Assembly (NCBI GenBank): GCA_050953445.1
Contig: JBMNMS010000001.1
Span: 1,116,001-1,180,000 of the forward strand
Origin: JBMNMS01 sp050953445
GTDB lineage: Bacteria; Bacillota; Clostridia; Peptostreptococcales; Anaerovoracaceae
Reading direction: 5' to 3'
DNA length: 64,000 bases
A program made the position numbers and the translations under genes. This document shows positions 1 through 8,393 of the stretch, one piece after another; position 1 is the stretch's first letter, and every line of letters begins with the position of its first letter. The notes beneath the pieces were generated by a model that did not search any database, was not told the DNA's origin, and saw nothing but the letters and a program-made list of their open reading frames with translations.

Positions 1-387
1 TATTGCAAAGATCCGGCCAGGGAACATAATGTGATTTGTGTGGTGGAAAGCCCTAAAGACCTGGCTGCCATGGAAAGGATTCGCGAATATAGGGGTCAAT
101 ACCATGTGTTAAACGGATGTATTTCTCCCATGGACGGAATAGGGCCTGAGGACATTAATCTAAGGTCTTTGATTCTAAGGTTACAGCAAAATGACATCGA
201 AGAGTTGATTTTAGCGACTAACCCCAACATAGAGGGGGAGGCGACGGCAATGTATATTGCCAGACTGGTTAAGCCTTCAGGAATTAAGGTGACTCGCATT
301 GCTCACGGTATACCAGTAGGAGGTGATTTGGAGTATGCGGATGAGGTAACTTTGTCCAAGGCAATGGAAGGTCGCAGAGAACTGTAA
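1..387 (+). CDS. recR: Recombination mediator RecR (3' part only)
   Basis: RecR assists RecF/RecO in loading RecA at gaps and collapsed forks. The reading frame is open at the left edge, so the N-terminal helix-hairpin-helix and most of the Cys4 zinc finger lie outside; the first visible residues (Y-C-K-D) are the end of that finger. The 128 residues seen hold the whole Toprim domain: ICVVESPKD near the start, the YHVLNG and SPMDGIGPED segments, PNIEGEATA, and the conserved end IAHGIPVGGDLEYADE. The neighbouring yaaL-like gene and bofA match the usual Firmicute dnaX-yaaK-recR-yaaL-bofA locus. Truncated only by the window edge. Confidence 0.96.
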   Translation, partial: YCKDPAREHNVICVVESPKDLAAMERIREYRGQYHVLNGCISPMDGIGPEDINLRSLILRLQQNDIEELILATNPNIEGEATAMYIARLVKPSGIKVTRIAHGIPVGGDLEYADEVTLSKAMEGRREL

Positions 388-408
388 AAGGCTTTGGACA
401 GATCTTTT

Positions 409-627
409 CTATACGTGAATTCCTTTTTCCTTTGCGCATTGAAGAAGATATTGATACTTAGATTGGGCGGCCATCATTTCGTAGATGGAGCGATCGATAA
501 GATAAGGATCGGTGAATTGGTTAAATCTATTCTCTGCGGATAGCCATTCGTTTCGTGCGTCCTGAATCTGCTTCATGAGTTCATCCTTTCCAGATTGGGG
601 CAGTGAGCGGATTAACATAGCTTTCAT
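409..627 (-). CDS. DUF2508 (YaaL-like) small protein, reversed orientation
   Basis: A 72-residue protein of unknown function. It has an A-x-N-E-W segment, then LIDRSIYEMMAAQSKYQYLL and a final AKEKGI, which resembles the DUF2508/YaaL family that normally lies between recR and bofA. Here it sits exactly between those two genes but on the opposite strand, ending 22 bp from the recR stop. The start is taken as the ATG at 627, with an AAAGGA-like site just upstream; a GTG immediately before it is also possible. The family call comes from pattern and position, so moderately sure. Confidence 0.7.
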   Translation of the reverse strand: MKAMLIRSLPQSGKDELMKQIQDARNEWLSAENRFNQFTDPYLIDRSIYEMMAAQSKYQYLLQCAKEKGIHV

Positions 628-771
628 CACATCCTTTTTATCCCTAAATCATGACGGCCTGTAGACACAACCGGATAACCTATACTTCTATTTTATTCCC
701 CTTTGACATATTTTATACGAATGGACGGAACAACTAATAGGACAATAGCAGGTGCGGTGCAGGAGGCTGAA

Positions 772-1032
772 ATGGGCATGGGGTTGGAAATTGGCATACT
801 ATTGGCATATGCTTTTGGAGTGCTTATTATATATTTTTTAGGATATTTTTTATTGGTTCCCGCCAAAATATTGCTGCGTCTTGTGGTTAACAGCGTGCTT
901 GGGGGCTTGGTCATATTGTTAATAAATGTCATAGGTTTTTTTTGGGGACTTCATATACCTTTAAATGTTTTAACAGCTATAATAGTTGGAGTCCTTGGAA
1001 TTCCCGGTGTACTTCTATTACTGCTTTTTTAA
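772..1032 (+). CDS. bofA: Pro-sigmaK processing inhibitor BofA family protein
   Basis: In Bacillus, BofA is a small integral membrane protein of the mother cell that holds the SpoIVFB protease inactive until the forespore signal arrives. The start chosen is the ATG at 772, five bases after a perfect AGGAGG (761-766). It gives 86 residues, the family's usual size; longer in-frame starts (TTG 703, ATG 721) lack such a site. The protein is almost wholly hydrophobic, with two or three membrane segments, a central LLVPAKILLRLVVNS stretch and a typical GVLGIPGVLLLLLF C-terminus. Its presence suggests an endospore former. Confidence 0.85.
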   Translation: MGMGLEIGILLAYAFGVLIIYFLGYFLLVPAKILLRLVVNSVLGGLVILLINVIGFFWGLHIPLNVLTAIIVGVLGIPGVLLLLLF

Positions 1033-1188
1033 GATTTTTTATTCTAACAAAAAACCAGATGTACAGTGTGAAGAAAAGGTGATTGTTTTGGGCTTAAGAT
1101 TGTCCACAGGTCTATTTTGGTATATAATATTCCAATATTATATACTGGATTGTATTGAAGCGTTGGACATAAAGGGTTGGGATTTGTA

Positions 1189-2034
1189 ATGGCTGGAAGG
1201 CGAAGGACTAGAACGATAAAAATAATAAAAAGTATTATCTTTGTATCCAGTGTGGTATTGATAGTGGACATGCTGTTTTTTGTTGGGGTTGATAACCTGT
1301 CCTGGGGTGCGGGAATAATAGGCCTTAATGACGGGAGTGTTGTTGTTAAACCTGTACCCGATGAACCTAAAAAAGCAAAGAGGGTTAAGAAGGCTGATAA
1401 GGCTGATGATGCGAAGGTTGTGGAAGCGGAGGCAGAAGAGCAGATTGCTTACCGTGCGGCAAAGGAAAGGGGATTCCTAATATTGGTAAATAAACAAAAT
1501 CCTCTTCCTCCCTATTTTAAGCCTGACGATTTAATGGCGGTAGATCATTTCGCAGAAGATAGGGAAAAGATCTGTAGCTATCTCAGGGCGGAAGTTAGGG
1601 ATCACTTTGAAATAATGGTAGGTGATGCCCGGGAACAGGGATATGAATTGCTTATGACCAGCGGATTTCGTTCATATAATTATCAGCAGGTTTTGTGGGA
1701 TAACTATGTGCAATCGGAAGGTGAGACGGCGGCAGCTAGATATAGTGCAAAACCGGGAGAAAGTGAGCACCAAACCGGTCTTGCGGCTGATGTAACCTCC
1801 CCCGGCATAAATTTCAAACTGGAGGACAGCTTCGGAGGAACACCGGAGGGGCGCTGGCTACAAAAAAATGCGCACAAATATGGGTTTATACTCCGCTATC
1901 CCAAAGGCAAAGAATCTATAACCGGTTATGTGTATGAGCCATGGCATATACGTTACGTAGGTAAAGATGTAGCGGGTGAAATATATGAAAAAGATATTAC
2001 GTTAGAGGAGTATCTGGCGGAAAAACAGCGATAA
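1189..2034 (+). CDS. Membrane-anchored D-Ala-D-Ala carboxypeptidase, M15B (VanY-like)
   Basis: A zinc peptidase that likely trims the terminal D-alanine from peptidoglycan stem peptides outside the cell. The 281-residue protein has a basic N-terminus, one membrane segment (about residues 15-35), a Lys/Ala/Glu-rich linker, and then the M15B domain. Visible active-site blocks are SGFRSYNYQ, the metal-binding SEHQTGLAADVT (His and Asp ligands) and EPWHIRYVG (third ligand His). The ATG at 1189 is preferred over the TTG at 1177, which sits directly against the purine stretch. A structural rather than resistance role is likely, as no vanRS or ligase genes are nearby. Confidence 0.88.
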   Translation: MAGRRRTRTIKIIKSIIFVSSVVLIVDMLFFVGVDNLSWGAGIIGLNDGSVVVKPVPDEPKKAKRVKKADKADDAKVVEAEAEEQIAYRAAKERGFLILVNKQNPLPPYFKPDDLMAVDHFAEDREKICSYLRAEVRDHFEIMVGDAREQGYELLMTSGFRSYNYQQVLWDNYVQSEGETAAARYSAKPGESEHQTGLAADVTSPGINFKLEDSFGGTPEGRWLQKNAHKYGFILRYPKGKESITGYVYEPWHIRYVGKDVAGEIYEKDITLEEYLAEKQR

Positions 2035-2079
2035 AACAGGATATAGTTTAGGTAGTAATTGAAAGGAAGAGTGAAAAGG

Positions 2080-3579
2080 ATGGCACATTATATTGAGGAA
2101 CCATCTCGCACATTTAGTGAATATCTGCTTATACCGGCATACTCGTCAAAAGAGCACATCCCTTCCAATGTGAGCTTACAGGTTCCGGTGACAAAGTATA
2201 AAAAGGGCGAAAAAGCAGCTATTAGGATGAACATACCATTGGTGTCGGCTATCATGCAATCGGTTTCCGATGACAGGATGGCGGTAGCTTTGGCCAAGGA
2301 AGGGGGGCTATCTTTTATCTATGCCTCTCAGCCGATAGAGGAGGAGGCTGCCATGATTGCCCGGGTCAAAGGGCATAAGGCAGGCTTTGTAACAAGTGAT
2401 TCCAACATAAGACCGGATCAAACGCTGGCGGATATACTGGAATTGAGGGCAAAAAGTGGACATTCCACCGTGGCTGTTACGGATGATGGCACGGCGGCGG
2501 GCAAGGTTTTGGGCATAGTAACGGGAAGAGATTATCGGGTTAGTCGTATGGCAATGGACACAAAGGTTTCAGAATTCATGACTCCTTTTGAATCCCTCAT
2601 ATATGCAGAGGAAGGTATCAGCCTTTCGGAGGCTAACGATATACTTTGGGATCATAAGCTTAATGCTTTGCCCATAGTGGATAGGAATGGAAGGCTGACT
2701 CACTTTGTATTCCGAAAAGACTATGAATCCCATAAGGAGAATCCCTTAGAGATTCTGGACAAACAAAAAAGATACATGGTAGGTGCCGGCATAAATACCC
2801 GAGACTACAAGGAAAGGATACCGGCGCTTTTAGATGCGGGGGCAGATGTTCTTTGCATAGATTCTTCGGAGGGATTTTCCGAGTGGCAAAGGATAACCAT
2901 AGACTATATCCGGAAGGAATATGGTGATGATGTAAAAATTGGCGCCGGTAATGTGGTGGATAAAGAAGGGTTTTTATTCTTGGCCCAGTCTGGTGCGGAT
3001 TTTATTAAGGTGGGAATAGGTGGCGGCTCAATATGTATTACCAGAGAGCAAAAAGGTATAGGGAGAGGGCAGGCATCTGCATTAATAGAGGTTGCAGAGG
3101 CCAGGAATAAATATTTTGAGGAGACTGGCATATATATTCCCATATGCTCTGATGGAGGGATAGTCTATGACTATCATATGACTTTGGCCTTAGCCATGGG
3201 GGCAGATTTCTTGATGTTAGGAAGGTATTTTTCCCGATTTGACGAAAGCCCTACCAATAAACTTAATATAAATGGGAATTACGTTAAAGAATATTGGGGT
3301 GAGGGCTCTAAGCGGGCCAGGAATTGGCAAAGGTATGACATGGGCGGAGACCAGGAATTGGCTTTTGAAGAGGGGGTTGACTCCTATGTCCCATATGCCG
3401 GTGCCCTGAAGGATAACGTGACCGTATCCTTGAATAAGGTAAAGGCTACCATGTGCAACTGCGGTGCATTATCGATTCCTGAATTACAGAAAAACGCCAA
3501 ATTAACTATAGTTTCGGCAACCAGCATAGTTGAAGGTGGTGCCCACGATGTTATTCTCAAGGACAGCGTAAACACCTGA
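2080..3579 (+). CDS. guaB: IMP dehydrogenase, Tritrichomonas-like subtype
   Basis: Catalyses the NAD-dependent oxidation of IMP to XMP, the committed step of GMP synthesis. The 499-residue TIM-barrel protein carries an inserted pair of CBS domains (about residues 105-220). The catalytic loop is GIGGGSICITREQKGIGRGQ with Cys319; the mobile flap is RARNWQRYD. Canonical bacterial GuaB has GPGSICTTR and a different flap. The whole sequence, including the C-terminal CNCGALSIPELQ and VEGGAHDV blocks, strongly resembles the protozoan Tritrichomonas foetus enzyme as I recall it, down to Cys319. ATG 2080 follows AAAGGAAG; an upstream TTG at 2059 is less likely. It appears to be monocistronic. Confidence 0.95.
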   Translation: MAHYIEEPSRTFSEYLLIPAYSSKEHIPSNVSLQVPVTKYKKGEKAAIRMNIPLVSAIMQSVSDDRMAVALAKEGGLSFIYASQPIEEEAAMIARVKGHKAGFVTSDSNIRPDQTLADILELRAKSGHSTVAVTDDGTAAGKVLGIVTGRDYRVSRMAMDTKVSEFMTPFESLIYAEEGISLSEANDILWDHKLNALPIVDRNGRLTHFVFRKDYESHKENPLEILDKQKRYMVGAGINTRDYKERIPALLDAGADVLCIDSSEGFSEWQRITIDYIRKEYGDDVKIGAGNVVDKEGFLFLAQSGADFIKVGIGGGSICITREQKGIGRGQASALIEVAEARNKYFEETGIYIPICSDGGIVYDYHMTLALAMGADFLMLGRYFSRFDESPTNKLNINGNYVKEYWGEGSKRARNWQRYDMGGDQELAFEEGVDSYVPYAGALKDNVTVSLNKVKATMCNCGALSIPELQKNAKLTIVSATSIVEGGAHDVILKDSVNT

Positions 3580-3607
3580 TAAAAGGGGTGTTTCAAGTGA
3601 GGTGCCA

Positions 3608-3636
3608 TTGACAAGGGATATAGTGAATGATATAGT
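3608..3636 (+). promoter_or_regulatory. Sigma-A-type promoter for the amino-acid ABC operon
   Basis: TTGACA (3608-3613), a 17-base spacer and TATAGT (3631-3636) give an almost consensus housekeeping promoter. It lies about 100 bases upstream of the substrate-binding lipoprotein, so that operon is transcribed separately from guaB and has a leader of roughly 95 bases. Confidence 0.75.
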
Positions 3637-3644
3637 ATTTTTGT

Positions 3645-3708
3645 GTGGCTATCATTGTAATGCGTTACTGCGTTAAAGCGAACGAGTAAAGCAATTAGGA
3701 TTGTAGCC
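3645..3708 (+). promoter_or_regulatory. Long imperfect hairpin in the ABC operon leader
   Basis: The 64-base segment can fold end to end. TGGCTA (3645-3650) pairs with TAGCCA (3703-3708) and the helix continues with few mismatches. An inner arm pairs TGCGTTACT with AGTAAAGCA (one mismatch), capped by CGTT/AACG. It starts just after the promoter and ends 16 bases before the AGGAGG of the next gene. There is no U-tract, so it is not a terminator. It could be a regulatory or mRNA-stabilising leader, or an operator; no known riboswitch consensus is recognised. Confidence 0.45.
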
Positions 3709-3738
3709 ATCATGCAATTATGATGAGGAGGATTGAAA

Positions 3739-4584
3739 ATGAGAAAAGGATTGTTAATTTTATTGGCTTTCACCATGGTTTTTGGAACTGTATTCATGGT
3801 GGGCTGCGGCAAAGAGGAAAATGAGCCGGCAGGGGAGACTCCGGAGCTTATGGATTGGGCCTACATAGAGGATAAGGGTGAATTGATAATCGGGTTGGAT
3901 GATACATTTGCGCCCATGGGATTCCGTGATGATGCAGGGGAGTTGGTAGGTTTTGATATTGACCTTGCAAATGCTGTTGCTGAGGAGTTGGGGGTTAATG
4001 TAACCTTTAAGCCTATTGATTGGAATGCTAAAGAAATGGAGCTTTCCTCCAAGAGAATTGACTGTATCTGGAATGGCATGTCAGCCACGGCTGAGCGCCA
4101 GGAAAGTATGTCTTTGACCGACAAATATTTAAATAACAGAATAGTAATTTTTACCATGGATCCAAATGTTAAAATTGAATCCGCTGCGGATCTTGCAAAA
4201 TATAAGATAGCGACACAGGTGGATTCTGCATCCACAGAGGTGATGGAAGCACACGAGAATTATGAATCTTTTAAAAACAATATAACTGAACTTAAGGACT
4301 ATGACATCGCTATCATGGAATTGAAGTCAAAGCGGGCGGATTGTATGGTAGTGGATGAAGTTCTTGGTGAATACAAGAATAAAAATATGGGTGGAACCCT
4401 TATACTCTGCGATTACAATTTTGGCGATGACTTCTATGCTATAGGATGTAGAAAAGGCGAGACGGAGTTGGTGGATAAGATTAACGGTGCCATTAAAGCG
4501 CTCATTGACAATGGCAAGGCGACTGAAATCAGCAATAAATGGTTTGGACGTGATATCGTCATTCAGGAAGGATATGATAATTAG
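3739..4584 (+). CDS. Polar amino-acid ABC transporter, substrate-binding lipoprotein
   Basis: An extracellular solute-binding protein of family 3 that captures an amino acid and delivers it to the permease encoded next door. The 281-residue product has a lipoprotein signal with the lipobox FMVGC. The bilobed domain opens with GELIIGLDDTFAPMGFRD and contains GFDIDLANAVAEELG, both typical of the HisJ/GlnH/FliY group. It ends with NGKATEISNKWFG. The ATG at 3739 is eight bases after AGGAGG. The ligand cannot be fixed from sequence; cystine, glutamine or a general polar amino acid are all possible. Lgt, encoded at 43549-44352, would lipidate it. Confidence 0.92.
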   Translation: MRKGLLILLAFTMVFGTVFMVGCGKEENEPAGETPELMDWAYIEDKGELIIGLDDTFAPMGFRDDAGELVGFDIDLANAVAEELGVNVTFKPIDWNAKEMELSSKRIDCIWNGMSATAERQESMSLTDKYLNNRIVIFTMDPNVKIESAADLAKYKIATQVDSASTEVMEAHENYESFKNNITELKDYDIAIMELKSKRADCMVVDEVLGEYKNKNMGGTLILCDYNFGDDFYAIGCRKGETELVDKINGAIKALIDNGKATEISNKWFGRDIVIQEGYDN

Positions 4585-4623
4585 GGGCAAAAGGCCTTTT
4601 GAATTATAGGGAGCGGCTGATAA

Positions 4624-5313
4624 ATGATAAGTTTGGGAGCCCAGCTTGGGGAGACAATTGAATATGCAGGTGTGTTGATGCCCTCGTTGTTAAAGGGTGC
4701 CTTTGAATCGTTAAAGCTATTCATTTGCACACTGTTATTTTCCATCCCCCTGGGCCTTCCCATAACCTTAGGTAGAATAAGCCGCATTCCGCCACTACGC
4801 TGGCTGTGTAAACTCTACATTCTCCTGTTCAGGGGAACACCCCTCATGTTGCAGCTATTCTTTTTTTACTATGCATTGGCCATAGCCATGGATATTAAAC
4901 TGAGCATTTTCGCTGCCGCAACCCTTACATTTACCTTAAACTATGCGGCATATTTTGCGGAAATATACAGGGGGGGAATAGAAAGCATAGACAAGGGGCA
5001 ACATGAAGCTGCATATTCCCTTGGCCTATCTAAAAGTCAGACGATGATAGGTATTATTCTTCCCCAAACTGTAAAAAGAGTATTGCCTGCTATTTCAAAT
5101 GAGGCAATAGTATTGGTTAAGGATACTGCCTTGGCATCGGTTATAGGCATGTATGAGCTCATGAAGGTTTCGTATGGCATTTTAAACAGGGATACCAGTG
5201 CCATTGCCCTTTTAATTGCGGCAGTAATATATTTGTCCTTTACGGCAATTTTAACGGTTTTATCCGGATATCTTGAAAGGCGCTATTCCCGCCATGAAAA
5301 TAGGGAGGATTGA
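4624..5313 (+). CDS. Amino-acid ABC transporter permease, HisM/GlnP family
   Basis: The 229-residue inner-membrane subunit of the polar amino-acid importer, with about five membrane helices. The family signature is present: FRGTPLMLQLFF, and the EAA loop that docks on the ATPase (GQHEAAYSLGLSKSQTMIGIILPQ). It is preceded by AGGGAG and follows the binding protein by 39 bases. Its stop codon lies three bases before the ATPase start, indicating translational coupling. A single permease gene implies a homodimeric channel. Confidence 0.93.
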   Translation: MISLGAQLGETIEYAGVLMPSLLKGAFESLKLFICTLLFSIPLGLPITLGRISRIPPLRWLCKLYILLFRGTPLMLQLFFFYYALAIAMDIKLSIFAAATLTFTLNYAAYFAEIYRGGIESIDKGQHEAAYSLGLSKSQTMIGIILPQTVKRVLPAISNEAIVLVKDTALASVIGMYELMKVSYGILNRDTSAIALLIAAVIYLSFTAILTVLSGYLERRYSRHENRED

Positions 5314-5315
5314 TT

Positions 5316-6083
5316 ATGGAATATGTATTGCAGATGACTGATATAGTGAAGCAGTTTAAAAACTGTCAGGCTTTGTCAGGGGTAAGCCTTTCTGTAAAGA
5401 AAGGTGAAACAGTCGCAATAATCGGTCCTTCCGGATCAGGGAAGAGTACCTTATTAAGATGTATTAACCGGTTAGAAAGGATAACCAGTGGAAGGATTGT
5501 AATCAATGGTGAATTGCTGGTGGAAACTAACGATAAGGGTAAGGCCATCTATCAGCCTGAAAGGACGGTCAGGCATTTGTGCTCAGAAACCGGAATGGTT
5601 TTCCAGCATTTTAACCTGTTCCCCCACATGACTTGTCTGGATAATATCTGTTACGCCCCAATTAAGGTTAAGGGTGCGAATAAGGTCGATGCTAAGAAAA
5701 GGGGTTATGAGCTGTTGGACTTAGTAGGTCTTTCCGATAAGGCGGAAGCCTATCCCGCCCAACTTTCCGGCGGACAGAAACAAAGGGTTGCCATAGCCAG
5801 GGGGCTTGCCATGGAACCGGAAATAATGCTTTTCGATGAACCAACCAGTGCATTGGATCCGGAAATTACCGGTGAAGTGCTTGCGGTCATAAGGAAGCTG
5901 GCTCAGGCTAAAACCACGATGATAATAGTGACCCATGAAATGGCCTTTGCAAGGGAGGTTTCCGACAGGACGATCTTCATGGATGAAGGTTTGATAGTGG
6001 AAGAAGGTTTGCCTGCGGAAATATTTCAAAATCCTAAGAGTGAAAGACTTAAGGGATTTCTCAATTCCGTTCTTGTGGCATAG
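5316..6083 (+). CDS. Amino-acid ABC transporter ATP-binding protein, GlnQ-like
   Basis: The 255-residue ATPase energises the importer encoded upstream. It shows Walker A GPSGSGKST, the Q-loop region MVFQHFNLFPHMT, the signature LSGGQKQRVAIARGLA, Walker B IMLFDEPTSALDPE and the switch histidine in IIVTHEMAFAREV. The ATG at 5316 is used because GGGAGG lies seven bases upstream within the permease gene's end. A 20-residue insertion (around residues 65-85, ETNDKGKAIYQPERTVR) before the Q-loop is longer than in most GlnQ proteins. The operon ends at the hairpin at 6121-6148. Confidence 0.95.
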   Translation: MEYVLQMTDIVKQFKNCQALSGVSLSVKKGETVAIIGPSGSGKSTLLRCINRLERITSGRIVINGELLVETNDKGKAIYQPERTVRHLCSETGMVFQHFNLFPHMTCLDNICYAPIKVKGANKVDAKKRGYELLDLVGLSDKAEAYPAQLSGGQKQRVAIARGLAMEPEIMLFDEPTSALDPEITGEVLAVIRKLAQAKTTMIIVTHEMAFAREVSDRTIFMDEGLIVEEGLPAEIFQNPKSERLKGFLNSVLVA

Positions 6084-6120
6084 ATGTAACATAGTTTTTG
6101 TTGCAGAATATAATGGGAAT

Positions 6121-6148
6121 AAACCGGTAAAGTCTGCCGGTTTTTTTT
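6121..6148 (+). terminator. Rho-independent terminator after the amino-acid ABC operon
   Basis: The stem AAACCGG/CCGGTTT has a nine-base loop and runs into eight T residues. It closes the three-gene transporter operon. Confidence 0.85.
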
Positions 6149-6201
6149 ACGGGGGACAACGGATTAGGAAAGTCAAACCACATGCCACATAGCCGATATT
6201 A

Positions 6202-6210
6202 TGGTATAAT
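6202..6210 (+). promoter_or_regulatory. Extended -10 promoter element
   Basis: TGGTATAAT is a TGn-extended -10 element with a perfect TATAAT, about 43 bases before the radical SAM gene. No good -35 hexamer is seen at the matching distance, as is common for extended -10 promoters. It probably starts the 6.2-12.6 kb gene cluster. Confidence 0.5.
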
Positions 6211-6252
6211 CAGTGCACGACCTCTGAAATAGAAAGGTAAAGGAGTTTTTCA

Positions 6253-7407
6253 ATGCAAAAAGAATTTGAAATTGGGCCAATCCGTCCGCCTAGTGAGGCT
6301 GAAAGTCTTCTTCTTCGTATTACTCGCAATTGTCCATGGAATAAATGTAAGTTTTGTAGGATATATAAGAGGAAACAATTTAAAACCAGATCAATTGAAG
6401 AAATAAAACAGGATATTGATATCGTTGCAGCGTATAGGGACGATGTGTTACAGCTTTTCCCCGAAGGAAAATCCTTTGATTCATATACTTTACAGCACAG
6501 ACTTAGAACACGTCTTGCTGATATGCCGGATGCAAATGCACAACAATATTTATATGTAGCTAATTGGGTTCTATCCGGTGAAAGGTCGGTTTTTCTGCAA
6601 GATGCAAATACCATGGTTTTGACTCATGATAAATTAAAGGAAATATTGGTGTATTTGAAGGAGAAGCTGCCGCGTATCCAGAGGATAACATCATATGGTC
6701 GTGTAGATTCCCTGGATAAATTTTCAGTGTCCCAATTGGAGAGTTTGCGATCGGCAGGACTTGACAGGATTCATTCCGGGTATGAAACCGGATCTGATAA
6801 GGTTTTAGAGTTGATTAACAAGGGGTATACAAAGGCTCAGGAGATAAGTGCGGGACAAAAGGTAAAGGCTTCGGGAATAGAACTATCCATTTATGTTATG
6901 CCCGGAGTAGGGGGCAGGGAGTTATCCCATGATAACGCCGTGGAAACTGCTGATGTGATCAATCAGGTGAATCCGGATTTCGTAAGGATTCGTACTTTTG
7001 TGTCCCAGTATGGAACCGGTCTTTTTGAGGAGATAGAAGCGGGTCGGCTTGTGGAATGTACAGACAAAGGGAAGCTGATGGAGCTCAAAAAAATGATAGA
7101 GCATATAGATGGTGTGGATGGGCATCTGTTCAGCGACCACATTATAAATCTGCTGGAAGGCATAAAGGGAAACATGGGGACCGATAAAGAATATATGCTT
7201 TCGCTCATCAAGGAATTTGAAGATCTGCCGGCAAGGCAGCAGAAGGAGTATCAGTTGGCCAGAAGAATGGCCATGGTCAGAACACCAAAAGATATGGAAT
7301 TGCTTTCATGGCAGCAATTAAGTAAAATCAGAAGTACCCTTGATGGATTTAGAAGTGATGAGGAATTCGAGGAGTTTATGCTTAAATATCTCCGTCGTTA
7401 CGTTTAA
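6253..7407 (+). CDS. Radical SAM protein with a CX4CX2C cluster motif
   Basis: A 384-residue radical SAM enzyme of unknown substrate. The cluster ligands lie in RNCPWNKCKFC (Cys27, Cys32, Cys35), giving CX4CX2C instead of the usual CX3CX2C. The barrel follows with GRVDSL, a GLDRIHSGYETGSDKVLELINKG segment like the Elp3/MiaB B12-less group, and YVMPGVGG. No TRAM, B12-binding or extra cluster domain is evident; the C-terminal 100 residues are helical. RBS AAAGGAG lies upstream of ATG 6253. It shares orientation and close spacing (15 bp) with yhaM. The reaction is not assignable. Confidence 0.85.
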   Translation: MQKEFEIGPIRPPSEAESLLLRITRNCPWNKCKFCRIYKRKQFKTRSIEEIKQDIDIVAAYRDDVLQLFPEGKSFDSYTLQHRLRTRLADMPDANAQQYLYVANWVLSGERSVFLQDANTMVLTHDKLKEILVYLKEKLPRIQRITSYGRVDSLDKFSVSQLESLRSAGLDRIHSGYETGSDKVLELINKGYTKAQEISAGQKVKASGIELSIYVMPGVGGRELSHDNAVETADVINQVNPDFVRIRTFVSQYGTGLFEEIEAGRLVECTDKGKLMELKKMIEHIDGVDGHLFSDHIINLLEGIKGNMGTDKEYMLSLIKEFEDLPARQQKEYQLARRMAMVRTPKDMELLSWQQLSKIRSTLDGFRSDEEFEEFMLKYLRRYV

Positions 7408-7422
7408 AGGGAGCATCATATA

Positions 7423-8382
7423 ATGAAAGATAACTATATTTGCTATTTAAAGGTAGAGGATGAGTTTCAGGATTTTTTCTTAGTGAAGAGTATTGCTATA
7501 AAAGTAGGATCTAATAAAAAACAGTATCTGGACTTAATTCTTTCTGACAATTCCGGAGAAATAACAGCAAAAAAGTGGGATATTGCTGACACTGAACTTC
7601 CCGGTCTGGATGCCATTAAAGAAGGAGACATAATTAAGGTTAAGGCTACCGTATCCGAATGGAATGGAATGAAACAGCTGCGTGTTTTAAAGTTGCGTAA
7701 GGCAGTGGCTCAGGATGGCGTAGATTTAACGGACTTTATTAAAGCCGCCCCTGAAAAGCCTGAATCTATGATGGAGTTTTTGGAGGAGGCGGTTGCGGCA
7801 ATGGAGGATGAGGAACTGACAGCTTTGTGCAATAGAATCCTTTTGGATAATAGGGATCGTTTAATGTACTATCCTGCTGCAATGAAGAATCATCATGCGG
7901 AGATGGGGGGCCTCTTGTATCATATGAAGAGAATGGTTCAAATGGGCGAAAACTATTGCCAGGTATATGAAGGTTTAAACAGGGATTTATTGATTGCAGG
8001 CGTTATAATACACGACATAGAAAAGCTCAATGAAATCGATGCCAATGAACTGGGGATAGCGTCCGGATATTCCTTTGAAGGGCAGATGTTGGGGCATCTG
8101 GTTCAGGGCGTGCGCACCATTGATAGTCTATGCAGGGAGCTTAACATTGGGAGGGAAAAGGCAATAATGCTGGAACACATGATATTGAGTCATCATTATG
8201 AGCCTGAATTCGGGAGTCCTAAAAAACCATTGTTCCCCGAAGCTGAGCTACTACATTACCTGGATATTGTCGATGCCAGGATCTATGATATGCAGGAGGC
8301 GCTTCGAGGGGTTGATCCCGGTGAGTTTTCTGAAAAGGTGTGGACCCTGGATAACAGAAGACTATATAAAAGGAAGTTTTAG
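7423..8382 (+). CDS. yhaM: 3'-5' exoribonuclease YhaM family protein
   Basis: YhaM-type enzymes trim RNA (and ssDNA) 3' ends in Firmicutes. The 319-residue protein has an N-terminal OB-fold (about residues 12-90, with YLDLILSDNSGEITAKKWD) and a C-terminal HD phosphohydrolase domain. Metal-binding residues are visible in NHHAEMGGLLYH, VIIHDIEKL (the HD pair) and EHMILSHHYEPEFGSPKKP, which is very characteristic of YhaM. It lies in a tight run of genes for nucleic-acid processing: 15 bp after the radical SAM gene and 11 bp before cca. Confidence 0.93.
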   Translation: MKDNYICYLKVEDEFQDFFLVKSIAIKVGSNKKQYLDLILSDNSGEITAKKWDIADTELPGLDAIKEGDIIKVKATVSEWNGMKQLRVLKLRKAVAQDGVDLTDFIKAAPEKPESMMEFLEEAVAAMEDEELTALCNRILLDNRDRLMYYPAAMKNHHAEMGGLLYHMKRMVQMGENYCQVYEGLNRDLLIAGVIIHDIEKLNEIDANELGIASGYSFEGQMLGHLVQGVRTIDSLCRELNIGREKAIMLEHMILSHHYEPEFGSPKKPLFPEAELLHYLDIVDARIYDMQEALRGVDPGEFSEKVWTLDNRRLYKRKF

Positions 8383-8393
8383 CGGAGACGGGA

